6,082 bases of DNA from Lachnospiraceae bacterium. GTDB taxonomy: Bacteria; Bacillota; Clostridia; Lachnospirales; Lachnospiraceae. Both the position numbers and the translations under genes were made by a program. Of the stretch, positions 1 to 6,082 are shown piece by piece (the first letter of the stretch is position 1; every line of letters starts with the position of its first letter). The notes beneath the pieces are model-generated. The model saw nothing but the letters and a program-made list of their open reading frames with translations. It had not been told where the DNA came from and made no database searches. The stretch covers positions 1 to 6,082 of the forward strand of contig JAFUUM010000131.1 in assembly GCA_017477805.1 (NCBI GenBank), written 5' to 3'.

Positions 1-1305
1 CCCGGCGGCTGCTTCGCGGATGAATACCACTGGATGGACGGTATCGGCCCCAAGGAGAAGAGAAAGAAGATCGTGAACACCAACTGGGGCGGTGTGACGG
101 AAGATAACAGTTTCGGAACCCATGAGTTCATGAAGCTTTGCGAGATGCTGGGCTGTAAGACCTACGTTAACGGAAACCTTGGCAGCGGTAACGTCCGGGA
201 GATGTCCGAGTGGGTGGAGTACATGACAGGCACCGGCGTTTCTCCCATGACGGAACTGCGTAAAGAAAACGGCAGAGAAAAGCCCTGGAAGGTGGACTAT
301 TTTGCGGTAGGAAACGAATCCTGGGGCTGTGGCGGCAATATGCGTGCCTCCTACTACGGAGACTTATACCGTCATTATCAGTCTTTCCTGAAGAACTATG
401 ATAAGGATAACCCGATCCAAAAGATCTGTGTGGGTCCCGGCACCAGTGAGACCAAATGGACCAAGACGGTTTTGAAAACCTGTTTTGAAGATGCCCCGGC
501 GTGGGCACATGGATTTATGGATCTGATCACCATCCATCATTATGTGTTCCCTGACGGATGGGATAATAAGGGCAGTGCCACCGCATACTCCGATGACTTC
601 TGGTACAAGAGTCTGAACAAGGCCCTGTACATGGAGACCACCATCAAGAAGAACGAAGCTGTCTTAGAGGACTTTGATCCCGATGGCAAGATCGGTCTTT
701 GCGTGGATGAATGGGGCGGCTGGTACGATGTGGAAGAGGGGACCAATCCCGGCTTTTTGTACCAGCAGAGCACCATGCGGGATGCCCTCATCGCCAGTGC
801 AACCATGGATATCTTCAATCATCATTGCAAGAGAGTCCGGATGGCCAACATCGCCCAGATGGTAAACGTTCTGCAGTCCCTTGTTTTAACGGACGGACCC
901 GATATGGTGAAGACGCCTACTTTCTATGTCTTCCGCATGTATCGCCATCATCAGGGGGCAACGCTTCTGCACTCCTATATCACGGAACAGGAGACGGAAG
1001 GCCCCAAGGAAGATGAGATCCCGCTTCTTTCCTCGTCCGCGTCCAAAGCTGACGGGGTGATCACCCTGACCATGAGCAACTTAAGTCTAAAGGATGATAA
1101 AGAAGCGGAAGTGGATCTTCTTCACTATGAGGCGAAGGAAATCCTGGAAGCTAAGATCGTCCATGCAGAGGATGTGAGAGCCTTTAATGATTTCCGTACG
1201 GAAGAGAAAGTAACGGAAAAAGAGTTTACAGGATACAGCCTGGAGGGCGGAAGCCTGAAGGTAAAACTTCCTGCTCACAGCGTGATCCTTCTGCGGATCA
1301 AATAA
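1..1305 (+). CDS. abfA: Alpha-L-arabinofuranosidase, GH51 family (5' end outside window)
   Basis: Retaining glycoside hydrolase that should release terminal alpha-L-arabinofuranosyl residues from arabinan, arabinoxylan or their oligosaccharides. The frame is open from base 1 with 434 residues visible. GH51 enzymes usually run near 500 residues, so roughly 60-70 N-terminal residues and the true start lie upstream; the first ATG at 34 is internal. Family marks, numbered from base 1: PGGCFADEYHW at 1-11, the NTNWGG and FGTHEF segments after it, the acid/base Glu106 in VGNES, HHY at 179-181, and the nucleophile Glu237 in VDEWGGWY. The TIM barrel continues to about residue 330. From about 345 to the end a beta-sandwich domain follows, with the typical ITLTMSNLS strand. 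No secretion signal can be judged because the N-terminus is missing; family members of this type are usually intracellular and act on imported oligosaccharides. The gene ends just before a hairpin terminator and is convergent with a transporter gene. Family assignment is firm; exact linkage preference is not determinable. Confidence 0.95.
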   Translation, partial: PGGCFADEYHWMDGIGPKEKRKKIVNTNWGGVTEDNSFGTHEFMKLCEMLGCKTYVNGNLGSGNVREMSEWVEYMTGTGVSPMTELRKENGREKPWKVDYFAVGNESWGCGGNMRASYYGDLYRHYQSFLKNYDKDNPIQKICVGPGTSETKWTKTVLKTCFEDAPAWAHGFMDLITIHHYVFPDGWDNKGSATAYSDDFWYKSLNKALYMETTIKKNEAVLEDFDPDGKIGLCVDEWGGWYDVEEGTNPGFLYQQSTMRDALIASATMDIFNHHCKRVRMANIAQMVNVLQSLVLTDGPDMVKTPTFYVFRMYRHHQGATLLHSYITEQETEGPKEDEIPLLSSSASKADGVITLTMSNLSLKDDKEAEVDLLHYEAKEILEAKIVHAEDVRAFNDFRTEEKVTEKEFTGYSLEGGSLKVKLPAHSVILLRIK

Positions 1306-1324
1306 ACTAAATATGCATTAGAAA

Positions 1325-1369
1325 ACCACCGGATTGGCATGTGTGAACAATCGATCCGGTGGTCTTTTT
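1325..1369 (+). terminator. Intrinsic terminator of the GH51 gene, possibly bidirectional
   Basis: A perfect 10-bp inverted repeat, ACCACCGGAT (1325-1334) and ATCCGGTGGT (1354-1363), is followed by C and five T (1365-1369). The stem can extend inward by three pairs including G-U wobbles, leaving a loop of about 13 nt. It starts 19 bp after the arabinofuranosidase stop codon. On the minus strand the same hairpin lies just past the transporter stop and is followed by a shorter T run, so it may also stop transcription from that side, more weakly. Confidence 0.88.
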
Positions 1370-1382
1370 ATTGTACCTTCAT

Positions 1383-2591
1383 TCAGGCATTTTCTGTACT
1401 TCTGTGTTTCTTGATGTACCCAACCAGGGTGAAGATCAGCAGCATATCGATGACAAGAGCGATGGCGATGGTGGCCATGCCTGTGGCAATGCTGATGTTC
1501 TCTGCGATGAGTCCGATGATGGAGGGCATCAGGATGGATCCGAAACTGGCGGTGGTAAGGATAAAACTCCATGCCAGGGAGTACTTCTTGATGAGCTCAC
1601 CCGCAAAGGATACGGTGGTGGCGTAGATCCCGGCCATGGAGAAACCAAAGCCCATAATACCGATGACGATGGGCAGAGTGGTCTTACTGAGGATCAGAAC
1701 AATAAAGAAAGCAACGATGCCAAAGCCCATGGCAGGCAGGAGATTTTCTTTCTTTACCTTGGTGGAAGCATAAGCCGTGGTCAGGCGGCCTGCAAGGATC
1801 ATGACCCAGAGGATGCTGGCAGTGACCTGAGCCAGGTTTGGAGGCAGGAGGCCTGTGTCCTTAAAGTAGGTGATCATCCAGCCGATGACGCCCTGCTCCG
1901 CACAGAGATAAAAGAATAAGGTTCCGGTGCAGATGTAGAAAAGAGGCTCTTTGAAGAAACCGAAGAGATCGGTCTTTTCTTTGACCTCAGCTTTGTTTTC
2001 TTTTTCGGAAGCGTTCTTTGTTTCATCCGCTTCGGGGATCAGCAGATAAATGATCCAGGTGATAACGCCAAGGATCATCAGACCGCCGCAGGCCCAAACC
2101 CACATCTCGCCGGAATCCTTTGTGATCAGCATGAGGAGCAGCGGGAAAACAAAAGCACCGATGGCGAACATGGCATGAAGTCCGTTTAGTACCCAGGCAA
2201 CGCCGGTGGCGATGGAATTGATCTTGGTGTTGCAATAGTTACTGGAAGCGCCCCTTGCAAGGCCTGTGGCAAAGAAAGCAAAGGCCAGCAGGAAGTTGTT
2301 GTTTCCGAATAAGATGATGAGGAAGGACAGAGGGAAGAAAAGTTCAAAAAGAAGGATGCTCTTTTTCCGGCCGATCCATAAGGGAAGGGCGCCTGCCATA
2401 AATCCGGAGATGAGATTACCTACGGAATGAAGGCTGACGATGAGTCCGCAGAAAGCATAATCAAGACCTCTCTGATCCCGGATAAAGGGGAGCAGGGATC
2501 CGATGGATAAGGCCAGCATGCCGTTTGCAAGGAACACGGCATAGGTCATGATAAACTGTTTCTTTTTTGTTTTGTCGGTTAATAAGTTCAT
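1383..2591 (-). CDS. Major facilitator superfamily transporter, 12 TM
   Basis: A 402-residue integral membrane carrier of the usual MFS length. About twelve hydrophobic segments are visible, roughly at residues 14-36, 44-68, 78-96, 97-117, 131-157, 163-185, then 216-242, 253-275, 283-302, 305-330, 338-362 and 369-392. A charged Lys/Glu-rich cytoplasmic loop at 186-215 separates the two six-helix halves. The loop 2-3 signature is reduced to PLWIGRKKS (70-78), a partial match to MFS motif A. The NGLHAMFAIGAFVFPLL stretch (136-152) resembles the fifth helix of FucP/FHS-type sugar permeases, which hints at a sugar or small organic substrate, but this is weak. The ATG is chosen because AAAGGAG lies 5 nt upstream (2603-2597). 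The gene stands alone, convergent with the GH51 gene and divergent from the exporter operon. Uptake of arabinose or arabino-oligosaccharide breakdown products is an inference from position only; drug efflux is the main alternative. Confidence 0.9.
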   Translation of the reverse strand: MNLLTDKTKKKQFIMTYAVFLANGMLALSIGSLLPFIRDQRGLDYAFCGLIVSLHSVGNLISGFMAGALPLWIGRKKSILLFELFFPLSFLIILFGNNNFLLAFAFFATGLARGASSNYCNTKINSIATGVAWVLNGLHAMFAIGAFVFPLLLMLITKDSGEMWVWACGGLMILGVITWIIYLLIPEADETKNASEKENKAEVKEKTDLFGFFKEPLFYICTGTLFFYLCAEQGVIGWMITYFKDTGLLPPNLAQVTASILWVMILAGRLTTAYASTKVKKENLLPAMGFGIVAFFIVLILSKTTLPIVIGIMGFGFSMAGIYATTVSFAGELIKKYSLAWSFILTTASFGSILMPSIIGLIAENISIATGMATIAIALVIDMLLIFTLVGYIKKHRSTENA

Positions 2592-2596
2592 AAAAA

Positions 2597-2603
2597 CTCC
2601 TTT
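2597..2603 (-). promoter_or_regulatory. Ribosome binding site of the MFS gene
   Basis: Read on the minus strand this is AAAGGAG followed by TTTTT and the ATG, a near-consensus Shine-Dalgarno at 5-nt spacing. It supports the start at 2591 over the internal Met15. Confidence 0.8.
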
Positions 2604-2628
2604 GATATAGATATAACGTGCATTACCT

Positions 2629-2657
2629 ATCTTATCAGCATCCTATCCCCGGCTCAA
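2629..2657 (-). promoter_or_regulatory. Candidate sigma-A promoter for the MFS gene
   Basis: On the minus strand TTGAGC (2657-2652) and TAAGAT (2634-2629) are separated by exactly 17 bp, each matching four of six consensus bases. The start point would fall near 2622, giving a leader of about 30 nt before the ATG at 2591. The spacing and position are good; the hexamers are only moderate. Confidence 0.4.
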
Positions 2658-2666
2658 TCGGACAAT

Positions 2667-2683
2667 CTTAACATGTTTTTAAG
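2667..2683. repeat. Imperfect palindrome upstream of the MFS promoter
   Basis: CTTAACATGTTTTTAAG has 5-bp symmetric arms (CTTAA/TTAAG) around a 7-bp centre. It sits 10 bp upstream of the candidate -35 of the MFS gene and overlaps a wider 6-bp inverted pair, CCGGCT (2649-2654) and AGCCGG (2682-2687). The position would suit an activator or repressor site, but the arms are short and chance is a real alternative. Confidence 0.25.
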
Positions 2684-2723
2684 CCGGTATGGTTGTGCCA
2701 AATTAGATTTTGCAAAAGGAAAG

Positions 2724-2741
2724 TATTCTTAAAAAAGAATA
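2724..2741. repeat. 18-bp palindrome, possible operator
   Basis: TATTCTT and AAGAATA form perfect 7-bp arms around AAAA. The element lies near the middle of the divergent region, so a dimeric regulator bound here could act on either gene. As an RNA hairpin it would be weak because the stem has a single G-C pair, so a DNA-level role is more likely than a terminator. Confidence 0.35.
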
Positions 2742-2827
2742 AACAAATTGTGAAGAATGGCCCGGAACTCTTGTAAATAGGGCGTTTGCAGCAGGCAGCC
2801 GGATCGGACGGTTAATGGCAACAAACC

Positions 2828-2856
2828 TTGTCAAAACCCCGGAACTGTGGAAAAAT
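2828..2856 (+). promoter_or_regulatory. Candidate promoter for the exporter operon
   Basis: TTGTCA (2828-2833) matches five of six -35 bases. At 17-bp spacing the -10 is AAAAAT (2851-2856), four of six and lacking the first T. The start point would fall near 2863, about 50 nt before the GTG. A second, weaker possibility upstream is TTGTGA (2748-2753) with TGTAAA (2772-2777) at 18-bp spacing. Confidence 0.3.
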
Positions 2857-2867
2857 GAAAACTGTGT

Positions 2868-2881
2868 TGTAAACGTTTAAG
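2868..2881. promoter_or_regulatory. LacI/cre-like palindrome before the exporter operon
   Basis: TGTAAACGTTTAAG contains a perfect 10-bp palindrome, TAAACGTTTA (2870-2879), centred on CG. LacI-family operators and CcpA cre sites share this central CG and an outer TG...CA; here the left TG is present but the right side reads AG instead of CA. It would lie just downstream of the candidate start point, a typical repressor position. The match is partial. Confidence 0.3.
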
Positions 2882-2901
2882 AAACTAAGAAACGTGCTTT
2901 T

Positions 2902-2906
2902 GGAGG
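2902..2906 (+). promoter_or_regulatory. Ribosome binding site deciding the GTG start
   Basis: GGAGG lies 7 nt before GTG at 2914. No in-frame ATG occurs until residue 123, well past the membrane anchor, so this strong site fixes the unusual start codon of the adaptor gene. Confidence 0.85.
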
Positions 2907-2913
2907 ATAGACA

Positions 2914-4434
2914 GTGAGTAAGCAGCAAAATCCGGAACAGCCGGTGGTAAAGAAGAAAGCAAAGAAGAAAAGGAAATGGATCAAATGGGTGGTGCTCCTT
3001 GTCATCGCAGCAGCTGTGGTGATCTTTTTCCGCAGCAGATCCGGCCAGACTTCTCTGGCAGGATATGAACAGGAGACCGTTACCCGCCGGGATATCAAGA
3101 CCTATCATTCCTTTACCGGAAATATCACTCCCGTGACGGAAGAACAGGCAAGATCCCGCTTAAGCGGTTATCGGATCCTTACCCTGAATGTGGAAGAAGG
3201 AGACGAGGTCAAAGCAGGAGACGTGCTTGCGACCCTGGATACGTCTACACTGGAAGAGAGCATCAAAGAACTGGAAGCATCCATGACAACGGCTCAGAGG
3301 ACCAGTGCTCTCAGTATCAAGTCTGCTACCCAGAGTTATGAGAATTATAAGTACGACCTGGATAACGGCTTAAATCAGGCACTCCTCGGTGCCCAGAGCC
3401 AGATCGACAGCGCCTATGCCCAGCTTTTAAATGCCCAGATCAATTACAACAATGAAGTTGCATTAAACAATGATGGCCTGAGCGCCGCGGTCGTAAGTTC
3501 TGCCCAGGTAGACAGTGCATATCTGTCTTATAAGCAGGCCCAGCAACAGGAAGTCACGGCAGTCTATACCCAGGCCCAGAAGGACAAAGCAGTGGAAAGC
3601 GCCGCCATGGCGTATAACAATGCGGTATCCGCGTACGAGCAGAGCAAAAAGCAGGCAGAGCGCGCGGAAGAGAACAAACTGGACAGCCTGTATGATTCCG
3701 TCATCACGGCAAGAAATACCTATTTAAACGCCCTGGATAACTATAATGCCATCGAGCGCAGCACCAACGAACAGCTCCAGAGCCTGTCCACCCAGGTGGA
3801 ACTTTCCAAGGCCCAGGCGGACAACAGTGTGAACACCCTGAAACTGGCAGACTTAAAGAGTCAGCTGGATGATGCAGTGATCGTCGCTCCCGTGGACGGT
3901 GTGATCACATCCCTGCCTTATAAAAAGGGAGATACTCTGACCGGTGCTCTTGCCACTGTAACGAATTTCGATACCTTAAAGGTGGATATCAAGATCAACG
4001 AGTACGATATCCTCGGTGTTTCCGAAGGAAAAGATGTGGAGATCATCGTGGATGCTCTGGATAAACTGTATGACGGCAAGATCCGGAAGATCTCCAAGGT
4101 TGCAACATTGGAGAACGGCGTATCCTATTTCCGCTCTGAGGTAGAGTTCGATGCGGATGAAGAGTCCCGCTGCGGTATGAGCGTGGAAGTCAAACTCTAC
4201 ACCAATGATATCGAGGGGGCGTTGACCCTTGCGGCAGATGCGGTGACTACGGCCCCTGACGGAGTCTGCACCGTAAACATTTTGTCCGAAGACGGAAAGA
4301 GCCTTGTGACAAAAGAAGTAAAAGTCGGTATCAGCAACGGAACCTATATTCAGATCCTTGAGGGACTTTCCGAAGGGGATGTGATCTGGAAACCTATCAA
4401 CTATGCAGCCAGATACGGTATGACGGTGGAGTAA
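2914..4434 (+). CDS. MacA/YknX-like membrane fusion (adaptor) protein of an ABC exporter
   Basis: A 506-residue HlyD/RND-type adaptor starting at GTG. A lysine-rich cytoplasmic tail (11-25) precedes one hydrophobic anchor (about 22-39) with no lipobox, so the bulk of the protein lies outside the membrane. Order of parts: a beta strand region (51-75), the first half of a lipoyl/biotinyl-like domain (about 86-111, with EEGDEVKAGDVLATLD), a long Ala/Gln/Asn-rich helical section (about 112-318), the second lipoyl half (320-351, VIVAPVDGVITSLPYKKGD), a beta-barrel (about 353-430) and a membrane-proximal domain to the C-terminus (ILEGLSEGDVI near 481-491). In the family such proteins hexamerise on the permease and guide cargo outward. 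E. coli MacA is about 370 residues, so this one is long, mostly through its helical section. It opens an operon with the ATPase and permease genes that follow directly. Family assignment is firm; cargo is unknown. Confidence 0.93.
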   Translation: MSKQQNPEQPVVKKKAKKKRKWIKWVVLLVIAAAVVIFFRSRSGQTSLAGYEQETVTRRDIKTYHSFTGNITPVTEEQARSRLSGYRILTLNVEEGDEVKAGDVLATLDTSTLEESIKELEASMTTAQRTSALSIKSATQSYENYKYDLDNGLNQALLGAQSQIDSAYAQLLNAQINYNNEVALNNDGLSAAVVSSAQVDSAYLSYKQAQQQEVTAVYTQAQKDKAVESAAMAYNNAVSAYEQSKKQAERAEENKLDSLYDSVITARNTYLNALDNYNAIERSTNEQLQSLSTQVELSKAQADNSVNTLKLADLKSQLDDAVIVAPVDGVITSLPYKKGDTLTGALATVTNFDTLKVDIKINEYDILGVSEGKDVEIIVDALDKLYDGKIRKISKVATLENGVSYFRSEVEFDADEESRCGMSVEVKLYTNDIEGALTLAADAVTTAPDGVCTVNILSEDGKSLVTKEVKVGISNGTYIQILEGLSEGDVIWKPINYAARYGMTVE

Positions 4435-5127
4435 ATGAGCGAAGAGATCTTACGCATGGAAGGCATCACCAAGGCATACGAACTGGGTGAAGAGACCTTT
4501 CTTGCATTAAAAGGTGTGGATCTTACCGTGGACCGGGGAGAATTCCTTGCGGTGCTTGGACCCTCCGGATCCGGAAAATCCACGTTGATGAACATCATCG
4601 GTTGTCTGGATGTTCCTACGGAAGGAAATTACTGGCTCTCCGGCAGACTCATCGCGGATGAGACAGAGAGTGAACTGGCCCGGATCCGAAGAGAAGAGAT
4701 CGGATTTATCTTCCAGTCCTTTCAGCTCCTGCAGAGACAGACCGCGTTTGAAAATGTGGAACTGCCCCTGATCTACTGGGGGATGGGAGAACGGGAGAGA
4801 AAGAACCGGGTCGAAGAGATGCTGGAAAAAGTCGGCCTTGCAGACAAGATGTTTAACTATCCCAATCAGCTTTCGGGAGGACAGCAGCAACGTGTGGCTA
4901 TTGCAAGAGCCATTGCCACAAACCCTACGATCCTCCTGGCAGATGAGCCTACGGGAGCCCTGGATCAGAAAACAGGCCATCAGGTCATGGACCTGTTCCA
5001 CGAATTAAATGACGAAGGAAGAACGATCATCATGATCACCCACGATGTGAAGATCGCAGGCCATGCCGGCAGGATCGTCCGGATCCTGGACGGAGAGATC
5101 AGTGAGGGGGTGGTAGAAGATGCCTAA
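4435..5127 (+). CDS. ABC transporter ATP-binding protein, MacB/LolD type
   Basis: A 230-residue cytoplasmic ATPase, the standard length for stand-alone MacB/LolD/YknY-type subunits. All key motifs are intact: Walker A GPSGSGKST (42-50), Q-loop Gln94 in FQSFQLL, signature LSGGQQQR (146-153), Walker B ILLADE (166-171) with catalytic Glu171, D-loop GALD (174-177) and switch His203. The family-typical NIIGCLD follows Walker A. It should dimerise on the cytoplasmic side of the FtsX-fold permease encoded next and drive its conformational cycle. The ATG comes directly after the adaptor's TAA (4432-4434), and a GGTGGAG Shine-Dalgarno (4425-4431) lies within the adaptor's last codons, so translation is probably coupled. 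In E. coli MacB this domain is fused to the permease; here it is a separate gene, as is common in Gram-positives. Confidence 0.96.
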   Translation: MSEEILRMEGITKAYELGEETFLALKGVDLTVDRGEFLAVLGPSGSGKSTLMNIIGCLDVPTEGNYWLSGRLIADETESELARIRREEIGFIFQSFQLLQRQTAFENVELPLIYWGMGERERKNRVEEMLEKVGLADKMFNYPNQLSGGQQQRVAIARAIATNPTILLADEPTGALDQKTGHQVMDLFHELNDEGRTIIMITHDVKIAGHAGRIVRILDGEISEGVVEDA

Positions 5128-6082
5128 AAAGAAATTTTTTCATCCCATCACCTTTGTTACCAGCCTGATCCGTCAGAGCTTTAAGATGTCCATGCAGAAC
5201 ATCATCAGCAATAAGCTCCGGTCGTTTTTGACCATGCTGGGCATCATCATCGGTGTGGGAGCCGTCATCGGCCTGATCACCATCGTTCAGGGAGCAACGG
5301 ACTCCGTCATCGGCCAGTTTGAAGGCCTGGGCGTGGATGTCCTGTCAGTCTCTGCTTACGGTACCACAATGAAACGTGGTCTTTCGGATAACGATATCGA
5401 ACTGATCCGGAAAGTGGAGGGCGTAGACGGTGTTTCTCCCACGGCTTCCCTGACCACCAGTGCCGTATTTGAGGGTGAAGTCTATAAAAAAGTCAATATC
5501 AGCGGAAAGGACACCACCTATTTTTGCCATAATGATATGGTGGAAGAGGGGCGGGCCTTTAACGAAGCGGATATGGCCGGAGATTCTTACGTCTGTATCG
5601 TGGATTCCAAGTTTGTGAACAAAGTCCTTTACGGAAAAAAGGTGCTGGGACAGACCATAAAACTCCACGGAAGCGAGTACACCATCGTGGGCATCCAGAA
5701 AAAGGATGACAGCCTGTTTGCGGCCATGGCGGATACCTCCGGTTCCGACGGTTCCGTGATGGTTCCTTACAAAAACGCACTGAATATGGCGGGAGCCGCC
5801 AATGTCACAAGTTTGGAAGTCTATGTGGCATCCGGGTATGACATGACCGAGTGTGAAAACGGCATCCGTGCTGTTCTGGAAAACATCTTTAACGGTGCCG
5901 ACGGCAGCTACAGCGTGTTTAACATGAGCTCCCTGATGGATGCCATGAACGAGATCACAAGCATGATGTCCACCATGCTGGCAGGCATTGCCTCCATCGC
6001 CCTTCTGGTGGGCGGTATCGGTATCATGAACATGATGCTGGTTTCCGTATCCGAGCGGACCAAGGAGATCGGACTTCGAAAA
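5120..6082 (+). CDS. MacB-like ABC permease, FtsX fold (3' end outside window)
   Basis: The frame runs from ATG 5120 to the right edge with no stop: 321 residues, with the end missing. The start overlaps the ATPase gene by 8 bp and is preceded by GAGGGGG (5104-5110). A cytoplasmic N-terminus with the amphipathic SNKLRSFLTMLGIIIG segment (30-45) leads into TM1 (about 36-57). A large extracytoplasmic MacB-type domain (about 58-275) follows, then TM2 (about 284-310) with the hallmark GGIGIMNMMLVSVSERTKEIGLRK region (298-321), where the SERTKEIG stretch forms the cytoplasmic coupling segment. Members of this family are near 400 residues, so about 80-90 residues with TM3 and TM4 are cut off. In the family the permease does not form a classical channel but transmits ATPase motion to the extracytoplasmic part and adaptor. 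Assignment is firm; cargo is unknown. Confidence 0.95.
   Translation, partial: MPKKKFFHPITFVTSLIRQSFKMSMQNIISNKLRSFLTMLGIIIGVGAVIGLITIVQGATDSVIGQFEGLGVDVLSVSAYGTTMKRGLSDNDIELIRKVEGVDGVSPTASLTTSAVFEGEVYKKVNISGKDTTYFCHNDMVEEGRAFNEADMAGDSYVCIVDSKFVNKVLYGKKVLGQTIKLHGSEYTIVGIQKKDDSLFAAMADTSGSDGSVMVPYKNALNMAGAANVTSLEVYVASGYDMTECENGIRAVLENIFNGADGSYSVFNMSSLMDAMNEITSMMSTMLAGIASIALLVGGIGIMNMMLVSVSERTKEIGLRK

Larger units (their letters stand above)
2604..2901. other. Divergent intergenic control region
   Basis: Roughly 300 bases without a credible gene lie between the divergent MFS gene and the exporter operon. Visible contents are a candidate promoter for each direction, three palindromic elements (2667-2683, 2724-2741, 2868-2881), and a repeated CCCGGAACT (2761-2769 and 2838-2846). 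The part from about 2700 to 2760 is clearly AT-rich compared with the genes. Its length exceeds what two simple promoters need, which suggests regulator binding or a leader transcript. No tRNA, riboswitch fold or terminator was recognised in it. Confidence 0.6.

Noticed and set aside
34..36. ATG at 34 as the true start of the GH51 gene.
   Set aside because: The frame is open to base 1 and encodes the conserved PGGCFADEYHW before this Met, so the gene clearly begins upstream of the window.
1359..1919. A 186-codon plus-strand open frame opposite the 3' half of the MFS gene.
   Set aside because: Its translation is Asp/Gly/His-rich with no recognisable domain, it has no good RBS, and it lies entirely antisense to a clear membrane protein gene apart from its start in the terminator.
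2724..2750. The A-rich palindrome considered as a transcription terminator.
   Set aside because: The stem has a single G-C pair, no T run follows on the plus strand, and no gene ends into it from either side.
2855..2872. A five-codon ORF (MKTVL) in the leader of the adaptor gene, possible leader peptide.
   Set aside because: No Shine-Dalgarno precedes it, no attenuator hairpin follows it, and so short an ORF is expected by chance.
2812..3108. A 98-codon minus-strand open frame covering the exporter operon leader and the adaptor N-terminus.
   Set aside because: Its Phe/Leu-rich stretch is the complement of the adaptor's lysine-rich tail and anchor codons, and no RBS supports it.
4507..5001. 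A 164-codon minus-strand open frame inside the ABC ATPase gene.
   Set aside because: It lies fully opposite a gene with every ABC motif intact, and its protein resembles no family; it is a frame shadow.

Overview
The window reads as a piece of a Gram-positive gut-type Firmicutes chromosome, most likely a Lachnospiraceae/Clostridia relative. The basis is moderate GC, strong GGAGG-type ribosome binding sites, a MacAB-like exporter whose ATPase and permease are separate genes, and an intracellular-type GH51 arabinofuranosidase. This placement is inference from style and gene content; no rRNA or other marker gene is present.

Left part (1-1370): the 3' portion of an alpha-L-arabinofuranosidase gene (GH51), open at the window's left edge, followed by a clear intrinsic terminator. 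Convergent to it on the minus strand (1383-2591) is a complete 12-helix major facilitator superfamily transporter with its own RBS and a plausible promoter. The two genes share a 77-bp convergent gap that holds the terminator hairpin. The neighbourhood fits use of plant arabinose-containing glycans, but the transporter's substrate cannot be read from the sequence.

Middle (2592-2913): a 322-bp divergent intergenic region separates the transporter from the next operon. It carries candidate promoters for both directions, three palindromic elements that could be operators, and a 9-bp direct repeat. No gene was recognised in it.

Right part (2914-6082): a tightly packed three-gene operon encodes a MacA/YknX/HlyD-type membrane fusion adaptor (GTG start), a MacB/LolD-type ABC ATPase, and a MacB-type FtsX-fold permease cut by the right edge. 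The ATPase ATG directly abuts the adaptor stop codon, and the permease start overlaps the ATPase end by 8 bp. Together they should form an inner-membrane, mechanotransmission-type ABC exporter driven by cytoplasmic ATP hydrolysis, with the adaptor reaching outward from the membrane. Antimicrobial peptides, antibiotics or secreted peptides/lipids are the usual substrates of the family; the actual cargo is unknown. I see no clearly novel system. The most distinctive points are the long adaptor coiled coil in a probable monoderm and the palindrome-rich divergent control region.
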